Shown here in pieces: positions 51,347 to 59,982 of a stretch of 64,000 nt of DNA (its first letter is position 1; each line of letters begins with the position of its first letter). Where the stretch lies: contig NZ_JALPTH010000003.1 in the NCBI RefSeq assembly GCF_023218175.1, forward strand, positions 124,001-188,000, read 5' to 3'. The DNA comes from Streptomyces lichenis (GTDB lineage Bacteria > Actinomycetota > Actinomycetes > Streptomycetales > Streptomycetaceae). The position numbers were made by a program, and so were the translations under genes. The notes beneath the pieces are model-generated. The model was not told the origin of the DNA. It saw nothing but the letters and a program-made list of their open reading frames with translations, and ran no database searches.

Positions 51347-52135
51347 CTACGGCGTGGTGACCACCACCACCGTCTTGGCGGCCTTGTCGTGCAGGCCCTG
51401 CTTGTAGGGCTTGTCCACCAGGATCAGGACGAGCAGCAGCAGCGGCCACAGGCACGCGCAGCAGATCAGCGCGGGCAGCCAGAGGACCACGGCCCGGATC
51501 AGCGAGGCGTTGGTGTCGGGCACCCGGCCGTCGTTGAGCATCGCCACCCGCAGACCCATCAGCCGCTTGCCGAGGGTCTGGCCGTTCCGCCGGGTGAGGA
51601 CGGTGTCGTAGCCGACGTACGCCACGATGGTGATGAGCTGGAACACCACCTGTCCGGTGCTGCTCGCCGCCCACACATCCGCGACGTCCTCCTCCGACAC
51701 CCGCCGGTAGATGTCGAACGGGATGCCGATGAGCGCGAGCGGGACGGCGACGATCAGCCAGTCGATCAGCCGCGCCAGGATGCGCCGCCCGACGGGCGCC
51801 AGCGGCGGCATCCCGGCGAGCGGGTCGGCCCCGCCGTAGCCGTAGGGACCGCCCCCGTAGGGCGGCGGCCCACCGCTCCAGGGCCCGCCCGGGCCACCGG
51901 GCCCACCCGGCCCCTCGGGCCCGCCCGATCCACCGGGACCGTACGGCCCGCCTCCGCCGTAAGGGCCGCCCTGGCCCTCCCCTCCCCCGCCCCCGTAGGG
52001 GCTGCCCCCGTACGGACCGCCCCCGCCTGGAGGCGGCGGCGGGGACGCACCGGCGCCCTCCGGCCCCTGCGGCCTCTTCCGGAAGGGGTCGTCCTCGGGC
52101 GGCTGCGGACCGGAGGTCGGAGGTTCGTTGCTCAT
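51347..52135 (-). CDS. RDD family membrane protein
   Basis: A 262-residue protein. The first 105 residues are a Gly/Pro/Tyr-rich disordered region; then comes the RDD domain with the Arg-Asp pair in GRRILARLIDWLIVAVPLALIGI, two more helices, and RRNGQTLGKRLMGLRVAML. RDD proteins are uncharacterised or act in ion exchange. ATG at 52135. A second RDD gene lies 83 bp upstream on the same strand, so this is a tandem pair. Confidence 0.9.
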   Translation of the reverse strand: MSNEPPTSGPQPPEDDPFRKRPQGPEGAGASPPPPPGGGGPYGGSPYGGGGGEGQGGPYGGGGPYGPGGSGGPEGPGGPGGPGGPWSGGPPPYGGGPYGYGGADPLAGMPPLAPVGRRILARLIDWLIVAVPLALIGIPFDIYRRVSEEDVADVWAASSTGQVVFQLITIVAYVGYDTVLTRRNGQTLGKRLMGLRVAMLNDGRVPDTNASLIRAVVLWLPALICCACLWPLLLLVLILVDKPYKQGLHDKAAKTVVVVTTP

Positions 52136-52218
52136 GTGGGCAGTGCATCCCGGCGCACCACCCCCCGCAACGGCTCACCGTCCGTCCGGGCGACCGCCGT
52201 ACGGGGGACCCGGCGGGG

Positions 52219-53706
52219 TCAGCGGGTGCGGCCGGCCACGAAGGTGTGGGCCGCCTTGTCGTGCCAGCACTGCCGCCACGGCCGGTCGAAGAGGCACCAC
52301 AGCACATTGCCCACGCCGACCACCAGCAGCCCCAGCACCCCGTAGACCAGCCAGCGGCGCAGCGCGGCACCGAAGGAGGGCGGCTGGTGCGACTCGATGT
52401 CCCGGACCTCGATCCCGCACAGCCGCTTGCCGAGGGTGCGGCCCCAACGGGCGGTCGGCAGCGCCTCGTAGAGCACCCCGAGCACCAGCAGCACGGCCAG
52501 CGCGCCGCCGAGGCAGCCGCCCGTGGTGCCGTCCAGCAGCCAGACGGTGACGGTCTCACCGGACTGCTTGGCCTGCTCGATCTTGGCGTCGATGTGGTCG
52601 AGCGCCCGGGTGACCAGCGGTACGGCGGCGGCCCCGGCGAGCGCGCCGAGCACCAGGGTGTCCACCAGCCGGGCCGCCAGCCGCCGCCCGAGCCCGGCCG
52701 GACGGGCCGCCGCCTGGGCCTGGGCGGCCTGGAGGAACGGGTCCGCGACCGGCGGCTTCCATGGGATCACCGGCTCCTGCACCTGGGGCGCCCGGGGCTG
52801 CGCCGGTACGGCGGCCGCCGCCTCGGCCGCGGGCGGCTGGGCCAGCCGGTGCACCTGCTGCGCCCAGGACGCCGAACCGCCGCCGTCCCCCGCGCTCATG
52901 GGCGAGGCCGCGGCGGCTGCCGGTGCCCCCGGGGCGGCCGGAGCCGGGTCCGGCACCGGCGCGGGCGGCGCGGTGCGGGCGGGGGCCGCCGGTGCGGTGC
53001 GGGCGGGGGCCGCCGGTCCGGGGTGCGCGGGGGCCGGCGCGGGCGGCGCTGTACCGGCGGGGGCCGCCGGGGCGGGGTGCGCCGCGGGCCGTACCGCTGC
53101 CGCTCCCTCGGCCCGGGGCGGTACGGCGGGCCCGGCGACGGGCCGCTCGCCCTGCCGCGGCGGTACGGCCCGCAGGGTCACCGTGCCCTCCCGCGCGACC
53201 GCCCCCTCCTGCCCCACACTCCGCACCCCGGGCAGGGCGCCGCCGGTCGGATCCCCACCCGCCGCGTCCCCGGAGGCTGCCGAGGACCCGGCCGGGTCGG
53301 CGGGAGCCGCGGAGGCCGTACGCGGGTCCTGCCCGGGCTCGGCGCCCCAGGAGACCCGGCGGTCCCGGTCGCCGCCGAACCCGCTCTGGTGCGAGGCGTC
53401 CGCCTGCCACACGGCCGCGGGCTGCGGGGCCTCCGCCCGGGGCCCGTCCTCCCCCATCTCGTCGAAGAAGACCGGCCCCGTCTCCTCCACCGCCGCCGGG
53501 GCAGGCGCGGGCGCGGGAGCGGCCGGTGCCGCCGCCGCGGGCGCGGGCGCGACGGGCGACGCCTCGCCCTCCTTGGGCGCGGGACGGCTGGTGCCGGGCA
53601 CCCAGGCGGCGCCGTTCCAGAACCGGATGTAGCCGGGGATGGACGGGTCGGGGTAGTAGCCGGGCGTGGGGCTGCCGTCGCCGGTTGCCGGGGTCGGGGC
53701 GCTCAT
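52219..53706 (-). CDS. DUF2510-RDD fusion membrane protein
   Basis: A 495-residue protein. The N-terminal DUF2510 motif (PGYYPDPSIPGYIRFWNGAAWVPGT, residues 15-39) is followed by roughly 290 residues of Pro/Ala-rich low complexity, then a C-terminal RDD domain (GLGRRLAARLVDTLVLGALAGAAAVPLV ... RTLGKRLCGIEVRD). The DUF2510 element contains the invariant Trp pair. ATG at 53706 has only a weak ribosome site. Its role, presumably at the membrane with the downstream RDD paralogue, is unknown. Confidence 0.88.
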   Translation of the reverse strand: MSAPTPATGDGSPTPGYYPDPSIPGYIRFWNGAAWVPGTSRPAPKEGEASPVAPAPAAAAPAAPAPAPAPAAVEETGPVFFDEMGEDGPRAEAPQPAAVWQADASHQSGFGGDRDRRVSWGAEPGQDPRTASAAPADPAGSSAASGDAAGGDPTGGALPGVRSVGQEGAVAREGTVTLRAVPPRQGERPVAGPAVPPRAEGAAAVRPAAHPAPAAPAGTAPPAPAPAHPGPAAPARTAPAAPARTAPPAPVPDPAPAAPGAPAAAAASPMSAGDGGGSASWAQQVHRLAQPPAAEAAAAVPAQPRAPQVQEPVIPWKPPVADPFLQAAQAQAAARPAGLGRRLAARLVDTLVLGALAGAAAVPLVTRALDHIDAKIEQAKQSGETVTVWLLDGTTGGCLGGALAVLLVLGVLYEALPTARWGRTLGKRLCGIEVRDIESHQPPSFGAALRRWLVYGVLGLLVVGVGNVLWCLFDRPWRQCWHDKAAHTFVAGRTR

Positions 53707-53997
53707 AGCCGTGGTCCCGTATCTCTTCGAGGCCTCAAGTCTGAGCACCACATCTATCAGACCCCCGCCCGCTCCCGGACCGGTCCGGCCACAACGAACA
53801 CCATCGGTCATCCGGGACGGACATCCTCGGTCATCCCCGATCGCACCCCGCCTCTCTCCGTCCCCCTCCCCGCCCGCAACCAATGTGCCGAAGTCGCGTA
53901 ATGGCGGAGGCGGAACGCCCTCTCCTTCTCTACGGGCCCCGTCCGGCGGCCCCGGAGACCGAGCGACGACCTCGGCGAGCAGGAAGGACGACCTCCG

Positions 53998-54429
53998 ATG
54001 CGGCAGAACACGGTGGAGAGCGAGCTGGAGTTCACGATGGTGCTGACGGCGGAGCGGCGGATCACCGTGCCGACCCGGCTGACCTACCGCGGTGACGACC
54101 CGTACGCCGTGCGCATCACCTTCCACACCGGCTCACCGCAACCGGTGTGCTGGACCTTCGCCCGTGAGCTGCTGGTGGAGGGGGTGCACGGCCCGTGCGG
54201 CCACGGCGACGTGCGCATCTGGCCCACGGCGGTGGACGGCGCGCCCGTCGTCCTGCTCGCCCTCTCCTCCCCCGAGGGCGAGGCCCTGCTCGAAGCCCCC
54301 GCCGGGTCCCTGGCCACCTGGCTGGAGCGGACCCTGGACGCGGTCCCGCCCGGCGCGGAGGACGGGCAGCGCGGCCTGGACGACACCCTCGCCGGGGTGC
54401 TGGCCCGCGCCACCGGTGACGGCCCCTGA
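53998..54429 (+). CDS. ssgG: SsgA-like sporulation protein, SsgG
   Basis: A 143-residue SALP family protein: ELEFTMVLTAERRITVPTRLTYRGDDPYAVRITFHTGSPQPVCWTFARELLVEGVHGPCGHGDVRIWPT is the family core. SALPs occur only in sporulating actinomycetes and govern septum placement. Position, between the M6 protease/RDD genes and hpd, matches S. coelicolor ssgG (SCO2924), which is needed for regular septation during sporulation. ATG at 53998 follows GAAGGA. Confidence 0.92.
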   Translation: MRQNTVESELEFTMVLTAERRITVPTRLTYRGDDPYAVRITFHTGSPQPVCWTFARELLVEGVHGPCGHGDVRIWPTAVDGAPVVLLALSSPEGEALLEAPAGSLATWLERTLDAVPPGAEDGQRGLDDTLAGVLARATGDGP

Positions 54430-54451
54430 CCCGCCCCCGTCCCCGACCGCC

Positions 54452-54835
54452 TCACCCACCCACATACGTATGCGTGATGAATTCGATCGAGTGACCGTCC
54501 GGGTCGTCCACGTAGACGCCACGCCCCCCGTGCAGGTGATTGATCGTCTGCGGCTCCTGGTGGAAGGGGTCCGCCCAGTAGGCCAGTTCGCGCTGCCGGA
54601 TCCGCTCGAAGATCGCGTCGAACTCCTCCTCCGAGACCAGGAACGCCAGGTGCTGCCAGGCGACCTCCTCGGCTCCGACCTCCATGTAGTCCAGGGTCAC
54701 ACCCCCGTCCAGCGGCACCGACGCGAACGGCCCGAAGGCCGCGGGCTCCGGCGCGTCGAGCAGCCCGGTGAGGAACCGCGCCCCGGCGAACCGGTCCCGG
54801 CTGCGGACGATGGTGTGGTCAAGACGTGCGGGCAC
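54452..54835 (-). CDS. VOC superfamily protein (glyoxalase fold)
   Basis: A 127-residue vicinal-oxygen-chelate protein. LDHTIVRSRD opens the first beta-alpha-beta module, WQHLAFLVSEEEFDAIFERIRQR the second, and GRGVYVDDPDGHSIEFITH supplies the metal-ligand Glu/His positions. Typical functions are dioxygenase, glyoxalase or antibiotic sequestration. GTG at 54835 has AGGAGG five bases upstream. It converges on ssgG. Confidence 0.9.
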   Translation of the reverse strand: MPARLDHTIVRSRDRFAGARFLTGLLDAPEPAAFGPFASVPLDGGVTLDYMEVGAEEVAWQHLAFLVSEEEFDAIFERIRQRELAYWADPFHQEPQTINHLHGGRGVYVDDPDGHSIEFITHTYVGG

Positions 54836-54920
54836 GGTTCCTCCTGCGCAGCTCCGACGGAATGCCCCACGGCTGGGCGGGGCGGGGCGGACCCTACCCG
54901 CCGGACGGCACCCTCCGCGG

Positions 54921-55947
54921 TCAGGCGAACCGGGGCAGCACCCGCCCGGGCTCCCCGAACCACGGCCGCGCGCCCCCGTCCGCCGCGACCGTCAACCCGA
55001 ACCGCTCCACACCGGGCCCACCCAGCCCCTTCCACCACCCCAAGGCCCGCTCCACCTCGTCCCAGAGCCTCCGTGGCCCGTACTGGTACACCGTGGCGTC
55101 CGCCTCGTCCCGCCGGAAGTCGACCGCCGCCCACGACCGGCTCCCCAGGTCGAAGAACCAGGCCGTGCCGCTCCCGTCCACCCCCACCCCGTCCTCTCTC
55201 CTGTTGACGACATGCGCGCAGTCCGGCACACACAGCCCCATGACAAACCGCACCGCGTCATAACGCCCGCCCAACTCCCCCATCCCGACCTCCGTAGTGC
55301 GTGCCGAACGGGGCGAGGACGAGCCCGCCGGGCCGGGTCTGCGCCAGCCAGTGCGGTGAGACCTCCCGTACGCCCGCCGTGACGATCACCCGGTCGTACG
55401 GCGCCCCCGCCGCCCACCCGTCCTGCCCGTCCCCGTGCACCAACTCGCCCGCCAGCCCCGCCCTTGTCAGCGCGGCCCGAGCCCGTACGGCCACCGCGCC
55501 GTCGATCTCCACGCTGACGACCTGGCCGGGACCCAGCCGATGGGCGAGCAGCCCGGCGTTCCACCCGGTGCCGGTGCCGATCTCCAGCACCCTCATGTCC
55601 TCGCGCACGTCCAGCTCACCGAGCATGGCGGTCACCACCGAGGGCATGCTCGCGGAACTCGTCGGAACCGTCCCCGGTGCGGTGCCGGTGTGCCGCCCGT
55701 CGTCCCACTGGGTGACCAGCGGAACGTCCGCGAAGGCAGCCCCTCGCCACGCGTCGGCGTCCGCCCGGTGGACCGGCTCGCTCCTCCCCGTCCCCATGTC
55801 GTACGCCCACACCAGTTCCGGCAGGAACAGGGAGCGCGGTACGGCCCTGAACGTCCCGACCCAGTCGGCCGCCAGGGCCCCAGTGTCCAGCAGGTACCGC
55901 GCCAGCTCCTCACCGGCGCGGTCGTCCCGCTCATCCGCGAGCGTCAC
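54921..55947 (-). pseudogene. Frameshifted, internally deleted PIMT-like methyltransferase
   Basis: The N-terminal part (55258-55947, 229 codons from GTG) is homologous to the intact methyltransferase at 16985-18109: PTSSASMPSVVTAMLGELDVRED, VLEIGTGTGWNAGLLAHRL, GAPYDRVIVTAGVREV. It then shifts frame and stops. The C-terminal part (54921-55283) continues in another frame (GGRYDAVRFVMGLCVPDC...RRLWDEVERALGWW). Compared with the intact copy, roughly 60 residues between GTHYGG and the VRFVMGL strand are missing. A deletion plus frameshift is the simplest explanation. The SAM-binding half might still be made. Confidence 0.8.
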
Positions 55948-56078
55948 TTGCGGTGCTTCCCGTCCCCCGGCGGCGTGGACCCGTCCGGCGGTGGCGGTGG
56001 GGGCGGCGTCCAGGGCCGGCCGGGCACCTTGTCCCCGCCTCCTCCATCACCGCTGGCTCGTGTGATCGGTTGTGTCAT
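55944..56078 (-). CDS. 44-residue Pro/Gly-rich peptide, coupled to methyltransferase
   Basis: A small ORF with a proper start: ATG 56078 with GAGGAAGG nine bases upstream. Its TGA overlaps the GTG of the methyltransferase pseudogene by four bases. The peptide begins MTQPITRASGDGGGGDK, has a seven-proline run and ends GKHRK. It does not carry the core motifs I know from ATP-grasp or FxLD RiPP precursors. The tight coupling suggests it was the methyltransferase's partner or substrate. Confidence 0.6.
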   Translation of the reverse strand: MTQPITRASGDGGGGDKVPGRPWTPPPPPPPDGSTPPGDGKHRK

Positions 56079-56134
56079 GGTTCCGTGCCTTCCTCTTGTG
56101 GTGCGTGGGACCCGCCCCCATCGGGACGGGCGGC

Positions 56135-56338
56135 TCAACGGGGTTCAGCCTCGGCGGTCTCGTAACGGACCTCGCCCCAGCTGTCCGCCGGGTGCTGGTC
56201 CAGCGGGAGCAGCCGGTGGCGCCGCCGGCAGTCGGGGCAGGCGTACACGACCCGTCCCGGGCCGCTGGCCACGTGCTCGACCGCGACGGAGACCGGCTCG
56301 TCGGTGGGCTCGGCGCACCAGGTGCATACCTGCGTCAC
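56135..56338 (-). CDS. Zinc-ribbon small protein
   Basis: A 67-residue protein with two CxxC knuckles (VCTWCAE and YACPDCRRRH), a probable treble-clef or ribbon zinc site, and a basic stretch after the second knuckle. GTG at 56338 overlaps the upstream stop (GTGA) and has GAGGGGA before it. It belongs to the operon that ends in the broken methyltransferase. Function is unknown. Confidence 0.75.
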   Translation of the reverse strand: MTQVCTWCAEPTDEPVSVAVEHVASGPGRVVYACPDCRRRHRLLPLDQHPADSWGEVRYETAEAEPR

Positions 56339-56670
56339 GGTCGTCCCCTCTCGCCGGGTGCCGCCAACTCGGCCCAGACGGTGGTGTGCTCGGGCACCCG
56401 CTCGTGCCCGTATCGGGAGCACTCGGCGAGGGCGAGCAGTACGGCCGTCCGTGCGGCAGGACCGAGGTCGTCGGGCAGGACGGTCTCGATACGGATGCCT
56501 TCCGCCGCGTGCGTGACGGTGGGCTGTCCGCCGGTCGCGGCGGTGAGCATGCCGACGAGGGCGGCGGCGCGGGTGCGGGGGTCGAGCACGGCAAGCTCTT
56601 TCGGCGCGGCCTCACCCTCGGCATCGTTGTCCAGGGCACGGAGGAGGGTGCGCGGTTCACTGATGTCCAC
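56335..56670 (-). CDS. Hypothetical protein, operon first gene
   Basis: A 111-residue soluble protein (DISEPRTLLRALDNDAEGEAAPKELAVLDPRTRAAALVGMLTAATGG...) that I cannot assign to a family. The start is GTG 56670 with a weak ribosome site. It is first in a coupled series (this gene, the zinc ribbon, the 44-residue peptide and the methyltransferase remnant) and diverges from the SLOG gene across 63 bp. Confidence 0.65.
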   Translation of the reverse strand: MDISEPRTLLRALDNDAEGEAAPKELAVLDPRTRAAALVGMLTAATGGQPTVTHAAEGIRIETVLPDDLGPAARTAVLLALAECSRYGHERVPEHTTVWAELAAPGERGRP

Positions 56671-56733
56671 GACTCGACTCTGCCCATATCCGCAGCACCA
56701 GCGAATACGACACCCTGTGACACGGAGTTGATC

Positions 56734-57183
56734 ATGCGCGTCGTTGCCATCACCGGTACACGCTCAACCGGGCACCGGCTGTCCGGCGACTACAACCGCT
56801 TGTTCAGTGGCTACCTGGCACCCTTCGCATCGGATGCGCGATTCCTCGTCGGCGGCGCTGTTGGCATCGACACCCTTGCTCTGGAATGGCTCGCAGGGCA
56901 TACGGAGGCCGCACTTACCGTCGTCACCCCCGGCACTGTCCGGCAACAGCCGAAGCGGGCCCACGACGCCGTCAAGCGGCTTGGTGAACGGGTCGAACTG
57001 GTTGAGCTCGGAGCTACCGAGTTGTGCACGGCCACCTACCATGCGCGCAATCGCTATATGGTCGACCGTGCGGACATGACGATCGGGTTTCCCAGCGGCG
57101 AGCCGGATGCAGCTTCCGGCACCTGGTACACCCTCGGCTATGCAGCACGTAAGGGGCAACCTCGCCTGATCGTGCCCGTCTGA
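56734..57183 (+). CDS. SLOG-domain (DprA/LOG-like) protein
   Basis: A 149-residue stand-alone Rossmann-like SLOG domain. VVAITGTRSTGHR and FLVGGAVGIDTLALEWLAG are the nucleotide-binding segments shared with DprA and LOG proteins, and YHARNRYMVDRADMTIGFPSGEP resembles the RNR(x)M element of that superfamily. SLOG domains bind or process nucleotide signals and are frequent in bacterial conflict systems. ATG at 56734 follows GGAG. Base composition is less GC-rich than that of its neighbours. The next gene, an HTH-TPR regulator, starts 27 bp downstream. Confidence 0.82.
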   Translation: MRVVAITGTRSTGHRLSGDYNRLFSGYLAPFASDARFLVGGAVGIDTLALEWLAGHTEAALTVVTPGTVRQQPKRAHDAVKRLGERVELVELGATELCTATYHARNRYMVDRADMTIGFPSGEPDAASGTWYTLGYAARKGQPRLIVPV

Positions 57184-57209
57184 GGTGGAACGTCCGTCAG
57201 CATGGAGCC

Positions 57210-58550
57210 ATGTCCGACAGAGCAGCCGGAGCGGCCCGCCTGAAAGCGCTGCGGAAGTCGCGGGGTTTGTCGCTCGCGGAGACAGCCAGGGCCCTCATCG
57301 CGATCGCCGAAAACCTGGGTCAGCCCCGCAGCAGCCTGCCATCCGTCGCGGGACTCCAACGGTCTGTCGCTCGCTGGGAGTCCGCGCGCCCTTCGCGACC
57401 GGACGAGCGCCATCAATTGCTTCTGGCCCACCTCTACGCCCGGAGAGCCAGTGGTGGTGTGTGCCTCGGTTCCGGCTCCGACTTCGCCGAGTTGTCGGAG
57501 GCCCTCGCGTACCTGGGAGAGGGAGAGCACCGTCTCGCCAGTCTGCGGCTCACATTGCTGCGGACGGCGACCGAAAGGGGCGACGGCATCCTCGCGCTAC
57601 TGCCGTCGAACGCGCAGTCTGACATCGCCAAGGCACTTGTTGATCCGACCCGGCTCGATACCGCCATCGCTCGGTCGCTCATGGAGGTCGTCACCGAAGT
57701 CAACTCCGCTGTCGGCTCATTACCATTCGTCAGGCTTCAGCTCGTTCTCACCCCGGTTCTGGGGACCTGTCGCCAGTTGCTCGCCGCCTCGCTTCCGGCA
57801 TCGCTGCGAACCGCGCTTCTCGATACGGCCGTGACTGCGGCGACGCTGGCCGGTCGGCTGGCTTTCGAGACTCGCGACGATGTGGCCTCACGTGCCCTGT
57901 ACGCCGAGGCGTCACGTCAGGCCGATCACCTTGCCCCGTGGCGGCGCGCCAACGTAGGTCTGTCCCATGCCCTGGTCACTCTCTACTCCGCTCCGGGCAC
58001 GGAAGGTGCGCGACTCCTGGTGAGTTCGGCCGTACAGGACGCCACGACCGGCGGTAGCCGCGTAGTACGGGCACGTGCCCACGCTCTGCAGGCCGAGATC
58101 GCTGCCCGTGCCCGTCAGGGGCGGCAGGCGCAAGACGCCCTTCGACTGGCCTGGTACGACCTCGACCGCGCAGGAGATGAGGGTCATCCGGCTCCGATCA
58201 GCTTCTCACCTGCCCATTTGCATGGTTTCGAGGGGTTGTGCGAGCTGTATACAGGAAGCCCTGTCATCGCCCATGACCGGTTCGAGACGGCTGCGGCGGC
58301 GCTCGGTGCGCCTCGCGAGCGGGTTCAGCGGGCGATCGTGCGGACGGACCAGGCACTTGCCCTCGTACGCATGGGTGAGCCGGAGGCAGCCGCGTCGCTC
58401 CTGCACGAGTGCGTGTCAGCGGCTGCGGAGACCGGCGGGCGGGTCTGCACCATGCGACTGGCCCGGGCTCGTCGGGAGCTGCGTCCATGGCGGCTGGAGA
58501 ACTGGGTGGTCGAGTTGGACGACCGTCTCTTGGACCTGTTGGAATCCTGA
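57210..58550 (+). CDS. HTH-TPR transcriptional regulator with a TTA codon
   Basis: A 446-residue protein: an N-terminal XRE-like helix-turn-helix (RLKALRKSRGLSLAETARALI ... SVARWESARPSRPD) and about 350 residues of helical repeats resembling TPRs (for example ASRALYAEASRQADHLAPWRRANVGLSHALV and AARARQGRQAQDALRLAWYDLD). Codon 171 (57720-57722) is TTA, the rare leucine codon read in Streptomyces by the bldA tRNA. I saw no other in-frame TTA in an intact gene of this window. Expression should therefore depend on development. It is probably co-transcribed with the SLOG gene. Confidence 0.85.
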   Translation: MSDRAAGAARLKALRKSRGLSLAETARALIAIAENLGQPRSSLPSVAGLQRSVARWESARPSRPDERHQLLLAHLYARRASGGVCLGSGSDFAELSEALAYLGEGEHRLASLRLTLLRTATERGDGILALLPSNAQSDIAKALVDPTRLDTAIARSLMEVVTEVNSAVGSLPFVRLQLVLTPVLGTCRQLLAASLPASLRTALLDTAVTAATLAGRLAFETRDDVASRALYAEASRQADHLAPWRRANVGLSHALVTLYSAPGTEGARLLVSSAVQDATTGGSRVVRARAHALQAEIAARARQGRQAQDALRLAWYDLDRAGDEGHPAPISFSPAHLHGFEGLCELYTGSPVIAHDRFETAAAALGAPRERVQRAIVRTDQALALVRMGEPEAAASLLHECVSAAAETGGRVCTMRLARARRELRPWRLENWVVELDDRLLDLLES

Positions 58551-58588
58551 TGGGCGCCATCTGTGAGAGGGGCAGAGGCCGGGTCCGC

Positions 58589-58963
58589 TCACCCCCCATC
58601 GGTCCCGATGGTCCGCACCGCCGCCCGGCGTTCGCGGAGGTGGCGGTGGAGTATCCAGGCCGTGACGAGGAAGGCGCCGGTCCAGACGAGGGCGGTTGCC
58701 AGGGTTTCGGAGCGGGTGGTGGTGAGGCTCGAGCCGTAGGGCAGCAGGACCATCTGGGCGGCGGCGCCGAGGGGGACGGTCAGGGCGGCGAGGACGCCGG
58801 GCAGACCGGGGCGCCGGGTTCCGGGGTCGCCGAGGTCGGGTACTGGACGGCGGCGCGGGGGCGGGGAGTTGCGGGGGCCCTGGGGGTGCTGACCTAGTGG
58901 GCGTTCGGCCGGTTCGGCTCCGGGGAGGGAGAGGGCGCGCTGGGGAGGATCGAGTTGCTGCAT
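58589..58963 (-). CDS. Doubtful small membrane protein
   Basis: A 124-codon frame. Its C-terminal half has two good hydrophobic helices (GVLAALTVPLGAAAQMVLLPYG and ATALVWTGAFLVTAWILH) and a basic end, which look genuine. The N-terminal half is Pro/Arg-rich and antisense to the GNAT remnant, with no clear ribosome site at 58963. Either the true start is internal or this is a truncated gene. Confidence 0.4.
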   Translation of the reverse strand: MQQLDPPQRALSLPGAEPAERPLGQHPQGPRNSPPPRRRPVPDLGDPGTRRPGLPGVLAALTVPLGAAAQMVLLPYGSSLTTTRSETLATALVWTGAFLVTAWILHRHLRERRAAVRTIGTDGG

Positions 58964-59040
58964 CAGGTGGACAACGTCGCCTCGTGCCGGGTCGCCGAGA
59001 AGGGCGGGTACGCGCTGGAGCGGATCATGCCGGGCGTGAC
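58820..59040 (+). pseudogene. GNAT acetyltransferase remnant with an internal stop
   Basis: The plus-strand frame reads GVAEVGYWTAARGRGVAGALGVLT, an in-frame TAG at 58895-58897, then WAFGRFGSGEGEGALGRIEL and LHQVDNVASCRVAEKGGYAL. This is the acetyl-CoA-binding and C-terminal part of a RimJ/RimL-type GNAT enzyme. The N-terminal half is absent. The stop and the truncation show a decayed gene. Confidence 0.78.
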
Positions 59041-59057
59041 ACCGTGGCGGAGGGGGA

Positions 59058-59924
59058 TCAGGGCCGGAGGCCGGTGTCCTCGCTCCAGGCCTGGACGGCC
59101 ACCGCGTCGCCGACGGAGAGCTTGCCGGGGCGGAGGACGGAGAACTTGGTGCCGAAGATGACGCCGCCGGTGGCCGCGCGGCGGTAGGTGGCGAGGGTGC
59201 GCAGGGGTTCGGGGCCCTGGCGGGTGCCGGCGTCCTGGTCGACCAGGGTGACGGCGCAGCGCACCGCGAGTTTGGCGAAGCCGAGGTCGGTCTCGCCGAT
59301 GGTGAGGCGGCGGGCGTGGTCCTCGGCGTGGGGGGTGGCGGCCCAGTCGGCGGGGTCGCGGGAGTCGAGGACGATGTTGGGGCGGAAGCGGTCCATGGGC
59401 AGGGGTGGGGCGCCGCGTTCGGCCATGCGGTGGTTGAGCTCGGTGAGGGAGGCGCGGGAGATGAGGTGGACGGCGCTGCTGTCGGCGTAGCCGGAGGGGC
59501 CGGGGGTGACGCCGTCGGCGATCCGGTCGTGCTCGGGCGGGACGCGGACCAGGCGGCTGGGGGCGGAGAGGAGGTCCGAGAACCAGGCGGCCGCCTCCTC
59601 GCCCTGGTCGATGCCCTGGAAGGGCTCGCCGAAGAGGTCGACGGGGCGGCGGGGCGCGGTGGTGGTGATGTCGAGGGTCAGGGGCCCGTGCCCGTCGGCC
59701 GGGTCGGTGGGGGCGAGGGTGAGGCGGCTGCCGTCGGGGGTGACGGCGGGGCGGACCAGGGCGAGGCGGGGGTGGCGGCGCTGGGTGCGGAAGACGCCGT
59801 CCTCGTCGGTGACCATGAAGGCCCGGTCGTGGGCCAGGCCGGCCGGGGTGAGCAGGGCGTCCGGCAGCGAGGTACCGGCGCAGCCCTTGATCGGGTAGCA
59901 GATCAGGTCGATCACGTCGGCCAT
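59058..59924 (-). CDS. MOSC domain protein
   Basis: A 288-residue protein with an N-terminal MOSC beta-barrel (LICYPIKGCAGTSLPDALLTPAGLAHDRAFMVTDEDG) and a C-terminal MOSC domain (RFRPNIVLD, KLAVRCAVTLVDQDAGTRQGPEPLRTLATYR, where the Cys is the expected metal-sulfur ligand). Relatives (YcbX, mARC) bind molybdenum cofactor and reduce N-hydroxylated compounds. ATG at 59924 follows AAGGAGG. It appears monocistronic. Confidence 0.92.
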   Translation of the reverse strand: MADVIDLICYPIKGCAGTSLPDALLTPAGLAHDRAFMVTDEDGVFRTQRRHPRLALVRPAVTPDGSRLTLAPTDPADGHGPLTLDITTTAPRRPVDLFGEPFQGIDQGEEAAAWFSDLLSAPSRLVRVPPEHDRIADGVTPGPSGYADSSAVHLISRASLTELNHRMAERGAPPLPMDRFRPNIVLDSRDPADWAATPHAEDHARRLTIGETDLGFAKLAVRCAVTLVDQDAGTRQGPEPLRTLATYRRAATGGVIFGTKFSVLRPGKLSVGDAVAVQAWSEDTGLRP

Positions 59925-59982
59925 GTCGGCGCCCTCCTTCGGCCGCCGGCCAGCCTAGATCATGTGGATGAACGGCTGGGGG

